DNA of 64,000 bases, taken from NCBI GenBank assembly GCA_010015675.1, contig ML977003.1, positions 244,440 through 308,439 of the forward strand, in the 5' to 3' direction. The notes beneath the pieces were generated by a model. That model was not told the DNA's origin. It saw only the letters and a list, made by a program, of their open reading frames with translations, and ran no database searches. The translations under genes and the position numbers were made by a program. Origin of the DNA: Byssothecium circinans. Its lineage: Eukaryota; Ascomycota; Dothideomycetes; Pleosporales; Massarinaceae. How positions within the stretch are numbered: position 1 is the stretch's first letter; every line of letters starts with the position of its first letter. Positions 57,296 to 64,000 of this stretch are shown here, in pieces.

Positions 57296-59561
57296 TTAAC
57301 GCCAAGCTTTCAAGATCCCTGTACTTGACCAAAACATAGAAAGCAGTACCCCCACAGCAGTAAGGGGAACCGCCGCTCCTTGCACATCATCTGGATGCCT
57401 GTTCTGCCACCAACCCCACAGTCCAAAACTTACAGCTACAATGGCAACATGTATACCAGCTACACGAATAGCTGATACGGAATACCTCGCTTGAATGCCC
57501 CATATATATCTGTCGCTCACGTTCCATGCACGGGTTGTAGATTTGGAGTTTCGCTTCGGCAATTTACTGATAATGTCATCGGCACAATCTTCACTCCAGA
57601 TACAATCATGCACCCAGGCTGGAAGTATAGAGAGATGGCAGCGTGAAATACATGAGCGTACGATAACGTCAAACTCGTGTCGTGAGATACCAGGATGTTG
57701 AGGTGAGACGTCTGGTGGTCGAGGGTAGTACTTATAGTCGTCTGAGTCAGGAAGGTCGATCTTCTGTACAATGAATCGCCCTTTACCGATAGAGATCCTC
57801 TCAAACTAACATTAAAGGTCAGTATCTAGCTATGGGACGGCAAACGGGAAGCTCAGGTGTTGTAAGTTTGGCAGATGGGGATTCGAACTTCCTTACCTTG
57901 ACAAAGTCCCAGTAGCCAAGTTTCCACACAGAAGCATGTGAGCGCAGCCATCCTCGCAATTGAGCATGTCTCTCCTTCAGCCTTCGTAGAAATACAGTGT
58001 CCGATTTTAGTAAGTTGTCGTCCATTTGGTCTAATTCGAGCGTAGCACGCGGTCCTTCGGCCCCGAAGATCAACCACAAAAAGTCCGCCGGATTGGAGGC
58101 AGGCGTCGCAGCTGTCTGACCCCCTGATGGAACCGCCGGATTGGAGGTAGGCGTCGCAGCTGTCTGACCCCCTGATGGAACCGCCGGATTGGAGGGAGGC
58201 GTCGCAGCTGTCTGACCCCCTGATGGAACCGCCGGATTGGAGGTAGGCGTCGCAGCTGTCTGACCCCCTGATGTAGCTGCCTGCAATCCTTGATCTGTTG
58301 GAGCAGTTTCTCTGACCTTAGGCTGAGAAGTATTCGTTTGCGATGCTGTGGGGCAAGATGCTGCCGAGGTTGTGTTCTGCGGATGCGCGGCGCTCGGAGT
58401 TTGCCGTTGTGGAGAGCTTGATGGTGTCGTCGTATGGTGTGGACTGTTTGACTTGAATGATTCGCATAGTAACGGACGTCTAAACCTTGTCGGACGTCGT
58501 TGAAGCAAGTCCTCGAGGATCGCACGCTGACCGGGTCGAAGTTCGCGCCAGCGTAGTGTTCCACAGAACTAAAAGGAGTTAACATACTTATCCACTGTAC
58601 AGGTACTATGACTTACGCAACGCCAGTAGACTCGGCTTTCACCCTGGTGAAGTGGACGTAAAACGGGAAGGAACGGCCACCAATCCCACTCAACCGATGT
58701 TACGTCCTCAAGCCAATACTGTGCTTGATTGATTACGTTAAACATTTTCGGGGCTGTGAACGAAATTTGTGCCCCTGGAATGGGAAGAAGTTCAGAGAGC
58801 AGGCCCTGCGGCAACAAAAATTCCTTGAGTCCGACGAGCATATCTTGGAAAGGCTGTCCATCGATCAGCATCTGAATGACTTGGTCGGTTCGGGGCAATT
58901 CTAGGTCTAAACCAATCTGTTCTTCCGCATAATCCTCGTCACCTGAACTGCATTCCGACTGATCTTCTACAGCTGCAGGCGATTTTCCTGAGGGCAAATG
59001 ACTTTTTGTCTTTATGACCCACGATTCAAGATACGACTTCGTCGCTCGCTCGTGGTCCTGTATGTTCTCATCGTCCTCCTCCTGATCAGGGACTTGTATC
59101 TGAGCTTCGACTATGCCTTGTGCTATCCGATAACGGGCCTCTTTTGGCTTCAATCTTGCTGCCAGCTCTTGTGACACCACGTTCCTCGGTAATGCCAGAA
59201 GCTGGTCACGGAAAATTTTGAGCAGCCGTCGAAAATTATTAACGAATCGCTCTTTTGACATGAGTTGTAAAGCCGTGCCGCACAGAGGGGCCAGGACTGC
59301 ATTCGGCGCTAGGAAACGAATGATCGCATTTTCAATCTCACTTTGACGCAAATCAGAGATGCTGCTCCGTGACGATGTCGAGTTGGAAAACAGTGACCTG
59401 ATGTCGGGATCAGGGATCTTGCTGCCGGTCCAGTAATCTCGCAGTTGTCTTGGGGTTATGAATGGCTGTTCACGATCTATGGAAGCGCCGTTGGTCCCCA
59501 CAGTGGGGTCTCTTTTGATATACGCCGCGAACTTGGCGCGAGGTCGTTCAGCAACCGCCAT
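57296..59561 (-). CDS. Fungal-specific 708-aa protein with C-terminal membrane segments and an internal coding repeat
   Basis: Exons 59561..58617, 58568..57897 and 57805..57296 give 708 aa. Introns of 48 nt (GTAAGT...TTTTAG) and 91 nt (GTAAGG...GTTAG, TACTGAC branch) are phase 0, and each restores family-like sequence. The N-terminal part is polar and acidic (about residues 1-270). A conserved block follows (VEWDWWPFLPVLRPLHQGES), then WRCFCGTLRWRELRPGQRA with a CxCG metal-type pair spanning intron 1. A Pro/Thr-rich linker contains four copies of SGGQTAATPTSNPAVP. The C-terminal part has LPAWVHDCIWSEDCADDIIS and two hydrophobic segments (GIHVAIVAVSFGLWGWW; AAVPLTAVGVLLSMFW). It resembles, from memory, a widespread uncharacterised fungal family. 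The frame is open to 59756, so the start is a choice. Confidence 0.8.
58085..58276 (-). repeat. 48-bp coding tandem repeat, four units
   Basis: Units start at 58085, 58133, 58181 and 58229, nearly identical. Each encodes 16 residues (SGGQTAATPTSNPAVP) in the linker of the 708-aa protein. The length keeps frame. Confidence 0.95.
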
Positions 59562-61041
59562 GTGCGACGATTGCCCTGCGCCAGAGCGTAAAGAGCGTGG
59601 GGAGAGGGCGAAATAAAGAGAAACAACGGCCAAAGCAAAATAACCAACGTCGCTTGAGGGGTGCGCAGCGCTGGGAAGATCTTCGCAACGTAACACTGGC
59701 AAAGTTCGCGAACTCCAGATGGAGCTGGCAGTCAACCGCCAGTTATAAGGCCTCACACAAGCATAAGCGCAAGTGCTTGAGGCGCAGGCTTACTTCACCT
59801 CTGGTCAGGGGCGCGTCGTTAGGTCGTCCTCCATTTCCCAGCCACAGTCTGTAGTTCCTCGGGCTCGAGAAAAAGCGATGGGAAAGCAGAGGCAAAACCA
59901 CGGAAAGCGCTGTATTTCGCATTGGCTCCAAGAGTCAGCCTCTGCTCGTAGTTAGCTTTTTGAAGCATTAATCTGGTCAAAACACCTTCATCAAGAGAGA
60001 GCGAGGTCGCAGCGACGTAACAAAGAGGCCGGCAGCAACAATGCATGATGTTCAAAAGATTCGCGGCTGAGCCCAGGCTGTGCACCTCGACTTTTCTGGC
60101 GAATTCTGCCCGGCTCCACCTGGCGCTTGCCCATTCCCCCACTACACAGTGTTTTTAGGAGGTGAAGAAAAGGATGATGGAAGAAAAGAGGTTGGATTTG
60201 GCGTATGCACTAAGCCTTCATGGTGGGCCTGATCTCTGAGTTTAGGAAAGCGCGACGGTCCCGTGTGCAGTTCAATAAAATACCCGCACGCACAGCCACT
60301 GTGCGCCCATGACGGTACGTGATGGCCAGTGAAGTATCTTTTGAACCTACACAATCACCGTCTCCACAGTTTGTGGCGGAGTAATTTCGATGAAAGGAGG
60401 CTGTGTTGGTACAACACAATATTTTCCTTGACCAAACGTGTTCAGAGGGGATTGGAAACGTGATGCAGTAGCGGTGATGTCGACAATTAACACAACTACG
60501 AAATCATCTTAAGCAATTTTTAGAAATATAATTTCAAACCCGTAGTTAATATCCTTAGATCCATGGCAGCACTGCGAAGTGCGCCCTGCCGAAGTAGGCA
60601 TTTTATATAAAGTCGTTACCGAGGTACAATGATAGGTAATAACAAAGGCCAAACAAACTACCAACTCCCGGACCAATGCATGCACCACCAGGTATCGAAC
60701 TCCACCCAATGCAAGCAACAAAAAGGAAAGTAACCGAGGTTGACAACCCGCTGACCAGTACCCGTCCCTTACCTATCCCACGAAGTCTGTAATGGTATTC
60801 CCAACGTCAAACTCCAATGATAAATCTAGTCGTAACCGGAAATGAGTTATGCCGCTTTTATGATGGTGGTGATGGTTAACAAAACTTGGTACCAACCGCC
60901 CTAAAGAACCCAACCAAAATACTCATATCATGCTAGCTTCATAGGAATAAGAAAACCTTGACTCCGGCGAGATTTTAAAAAGGTTGAAGGGAAGATGGCC
61001 AGGCCAGCAGAAAATCGAACGGAAACCGTGACTCGTCCTGA
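59562..61041. other. Intergenic, no gene seen
   Basis: About 1.5 kb. Minus-strand ORFs at 59819..60142 and 60142..60354 have weak, non-recognisable content. A short open frame continues the 708-aa gene upstream to 59756. Confidence 0.4.
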
Positions 61042-64000
61042 CTAGCTTTGGGTTTCTTTCGAAAAGGGCACGGAAGAAGTCGCGGTACGCGTCTTTGGCG
61101 ATGATTGAGGTGTTCGTACGTCCCAAGCCGGATCGATGGCTCCAAGGAGCATCTTGAACACGTTGCCATCCCATCGTTCGGTGTCGACGAGGTCCCTACT
61201 CAGATTAGCCTTAACTTCTAGCCCCCTTGGTGGAAGGTACTCACATCGTAACACCATGATGACCCAGTTCATCGTCGAGAATCTCAAGTCGCCTAGTACC
61301 TTCTGGGTCATCCCCGAACTGAATGAATTGGATACCCATCTGCCCTTTCTCCATGCCCTTACTGACAAGCTTCTTGATGGGCGCCACGATACTATCCAAC
61401 CATCCATCTCCAGCTTCCCAAATACCATCAGTAAGGACGTAGATGTTGACACCGAATTTCTTCTTGCGGAAGCGTAATGGACGACCCAAGAATCCCCTGG
61501 TGCTTTCGTGACTCAATTCCTTCAGAATCTTACCCAAAGTGAGACCGATGTCGCATTGGCTGTTAGGCTTGACGGTGTTGAGAATTTTGAGAAGAGGTCC
61601 TCGGTTTTTCTTGCGGCCAATGAGCATGGGCGAGTTCGTGAAGCGGATTTCGATGCCGTCGGGGTCTCTGCCTTTGACCAAGTATGCTAGGGCTCCGAAG
61701 GTGCGTTTCACGTCGTTCCAATGATCTTTCATGCTAATTGAGTCGTCAACGAGGAAGATCTTGAATATCCAAGTCAGCATACTACACGTATAAGATCGAT
61801 ACGATTAGCTTACCTGATCCCTTCCGTCAAGCCTTCCAAGATAGCCTTGCCCATCAAGTGGAGGTGCAAGTGCACCACGAACCTTAACCAACTGTATCCA
61901 TCTTTCTATCTCTGGAATTGTAGCCTCTGGAGGCTCGGGGCGCATCGAAGAAGTGCTAGGACGTAGCAACGGAGGCTTCGGGCTATTGTCGAGGTACTCC
62001 CTGTTCTTGGAGTTGTGGACCCTAACTGGCATGTGAGTAGATTTTGGGCGTGGAGATGCACCCGTAGTAGATCCATTAGATGCATGTGGGATAGTTGGGG
62101 AAGGGGACGTAACGTGGGTTGTGGGCGGTGGTTGGGAGAAGGGCCGTTGAGGGTGAGTTCCATTTGGTGAATATTCGTGAGATCCTGACTTGGTTCGATG
62201 ATCTCGCTCAGTCCACAGGCCGTTTGTTATAGGTGGTGGCGAGTGGTATGTAAAGCCAGTATCGGTGATCGGAGATTGTGTCCCTAGCGGGGCAACCACA
62301 ACTGGTGACGGCAAGATAGAAGGAGCACTCTCTCTCGCCATAGGTCGCTCGGAAATTCCCACGGGTTTTTGTGTTGGTGGGCTGGCCCTTATGCCCAAAC
62401 CCCCAAGGTCGAGATCTGGTGGCAACTCTGGTGGCGTTTTACGTGTACCAGGCGTCTCGTTGCCAGTATCAAAGCATTGAGGCCAGGGGTTGCCTGGAGA
62501 ATTGATTGATCTGACATTCGATGACATTGCTTTTGCGTTCCGCAGTATCTTCGAGAATCGCTCACATATATGCTTCGCATCAGGACGAGCATGAGCTTCC
62601 TCAAGCATGTCTTCGATAATAGTGACGGCTTCGTGGACGACATTGTCATTGCGACGACGCGATTCGCGGATGCGGTTGTGCATATCGAGCACAGTGTGAA
62701 GGACCCTGTCGCCATCATGAAAGCAGCCTTCGTATGCCGTAGATTTAAGTCTTGGGACCGTTGCTGTCACTCGCTCGCTTCGGTATTCCTTCAAGCCTTT
62801 CTTTCCCAAGACGGACCACACAGCTGCTTCGCTGAAAACACAGCCGAGACTCCAAACATCCTTCTTGGGGTTCGCCTCGAGTATTGGGAGCTTGTGGTAT
62901 GGGTCGTTCTCGTCTCGACAGCATTCGGGCGCACCTAAACCCGTCAGCTCGTAGCTTGAATAGGTGCTAGTAAGGCAAGCTTACTGAACACTTGTGTCCC
63001 GCTCACATCCTTCATCCGCACCTCTTGTCCTCTATGTAAAGCGAGCCAAAAGTGGCTTAAACCAAGATCCGCAAGTTTGAAAGTGACATCGAAGATGGAT
63101 GGGCCGGTTCGGTTCGAAACCAGAATGTTCTTGGCTTTGATATCGTGATGGATCCTAGAAGTGGTCAGTGAAGGCTCTGATGAACAGTTGCACGCTAAAA
63201 GTGTGGCTGGGCTTTTGTGAGTGTGAGCCGCGGGAGAGATTGCCAATCTTTTGCTTCGCTAACACAGGGAATGGGTCGGGTTACCCTTGTATGAATTGTT
63301 GCCGGTAATCGGGGCTTGGGAGCTTGTGAATACGTGACACCAGCTTCACCAATTGCGCCATACTCTCCCAGAACTTCAAGCTGTCTTCACCTCGATCCGG
63401 CGGTTCATTTTGTTCGAAGAAATCCTCCAAAGTGCCTCCGCCGACGTATTCCAAGAGCATGTTGTATTCTTGACCTTGCTTCCAGGAACCGAAGAAGCGC
63501 GGCATATGATCTTCGACGTCGGCTTGTCCACTCATGATCTTGTAAGCGTCGACTTCGTTATGGTGGATCTCGGCGTCTCTCTCGCGACATGTCTTGAGGA
63601 CAAAGGTATTTGTGGTGGGTATTCCATCTCTCTGTCACCAATGATTAGCCGTCGTCTAGATCTTACCGAGGAGTTGACACGTACCCTTTCTACTAAGAGG
63701 TTGTAAGAAGGTTCTATATCTATCTTGTATGTACAAGAATAGGGTCCCGTTTTGAGCACTTCGACGGACGTGATTGGGATAATGACTTCGTCACTAAACC
63801 TTGTGCCGTTTAATCGGCCTTTGCAGAACTCTGCGGCGCAGAATCGCCATTGTGCCTGCTGGAACTCTAGGAAGAACTGAATGCAGTCGGGTGGCCAGTC
63901 CGTATAGTTCCGGAAGGGGAGGCGATCGTCAGCAAGGTGAGGGTGTGGTGTGAAGTGCGATATATAGGTGCCTTTATTGATGTGTATAAGAATGGCGAAG
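61042..64000 (-). CDS. Protein kinase fused to a VWA domain (5' end outside the window)
   Basis: Exons 64000..63685 (partial), 63631..63285, 63154..62985, 62934..61814, 61759..61245 and 61195..61042 give at least 873 aa; all five introns (49-130 nt) keep phase. Order: an N-terminal segment (LPFRNYTDWPPDCIQFFLEF) and a kinase domain with FVLKTC (ATP Lys), YNMLLEYVGGGTLEDFF (hinge), IHHDIKAKNILVSN (catalytic loop, HHD for HRD), FKLADLGLSHF (DLG for DFG), VFSAPECC (APE) and KKDVWSLGCVFSEAAVW. A long Pro/Ser-rich linker follows. Then comes a VWA domain starting IFLVDDSISMKDHW with the MIDAS DxSxS, IYVLTDGIWEAGDGW, and a short C-terminal tail. Catalytic residues look intact, so a Ser/Thr kinase is likely. 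The target is unknown. It may belong to fungal signalling or recognition proteins; that is inference. Confidence 0.88.

Noticed and set aside
57860..57900. Minus-strand GTTCGAATCCCC resembling a tRNA B box
   Set aside because: It lies in the second intron of the 708-aa gene; no A box, acceptor stem or anticodon arm can be folded around it.
1..64000. CRISPR arrays, bacterial operons or insertion sequences
   Set aside because: The genes, introns and codon context are those of a filamentous fungus; the only regular arrays are the 14-bp and 48-bp tandem repeats and microsatellites.

Overview
The window looks like a piece of a filamentous ascomycete genome (Pezizomycotina, possibly Dothideomycetes). 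Reasons: short GT-AG introns of 43-100 nt with CTAAC/CTGAC-type branch sites, a divergent fungal type I fatty acid synthase pair, fungal-only families (CFEM, UstYa/DUF3328, a STAND N-terminal-like domain, CorA-tailed proteins), and an AT-rich transposon island with a RIP-like look. Gene models were spliced by eye. Every multi-exon model given as a CDS keeps an open frame across its junctions.

Left part (1-10.6 kb), housekeeping: the 5' end of FAS2 (alpha, cut by the left edge) diverges from complete FAS1 (beta) across a 1.3-kb shared promoter region. A Brl1/Brr6-type nuclear-envelope protein follows.

11.4-24.2 kb, accessory and decayed: a large CorA-tailed fungal gene carries at least five in-frame stops and two frameshifts. 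Next to it are a STAND-N-like gene, two small unrecognised convergent genes, and about 3.5 kb of AT-rich sequence. That island holds two inverted 1.07-kb TIR elements, each with the same nested 428-bp TIR element, plus terminal fragments.

25-34 kb: a CYP52-like P450 converges on a UstYa-family gene. A disordered 673-aa protein and a secreted phytase/esterase-like protein follow.

36-56.4 kb, mostly conserved genes: a 1010-aa protein with a duplicated Cys/His module, glucosidase II beta (ending HNEL), a Ser/Pro-rich 1183-aa protein, a CFEM GPI-anchored protein, a GCIP-like protein and an F-box-like protein. Long gene-poor spacers with microsatellites lie between them.

57-64 kb, accessory again: a 708-aa membrane protein with a 48-bp coding repeat, and a protein kinase-VWA fusion that runs off the right edge. 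The functional groupings are FAS1/FAS2 as one complex and, more tentatively, P450/UstYa as an oxidative pair.
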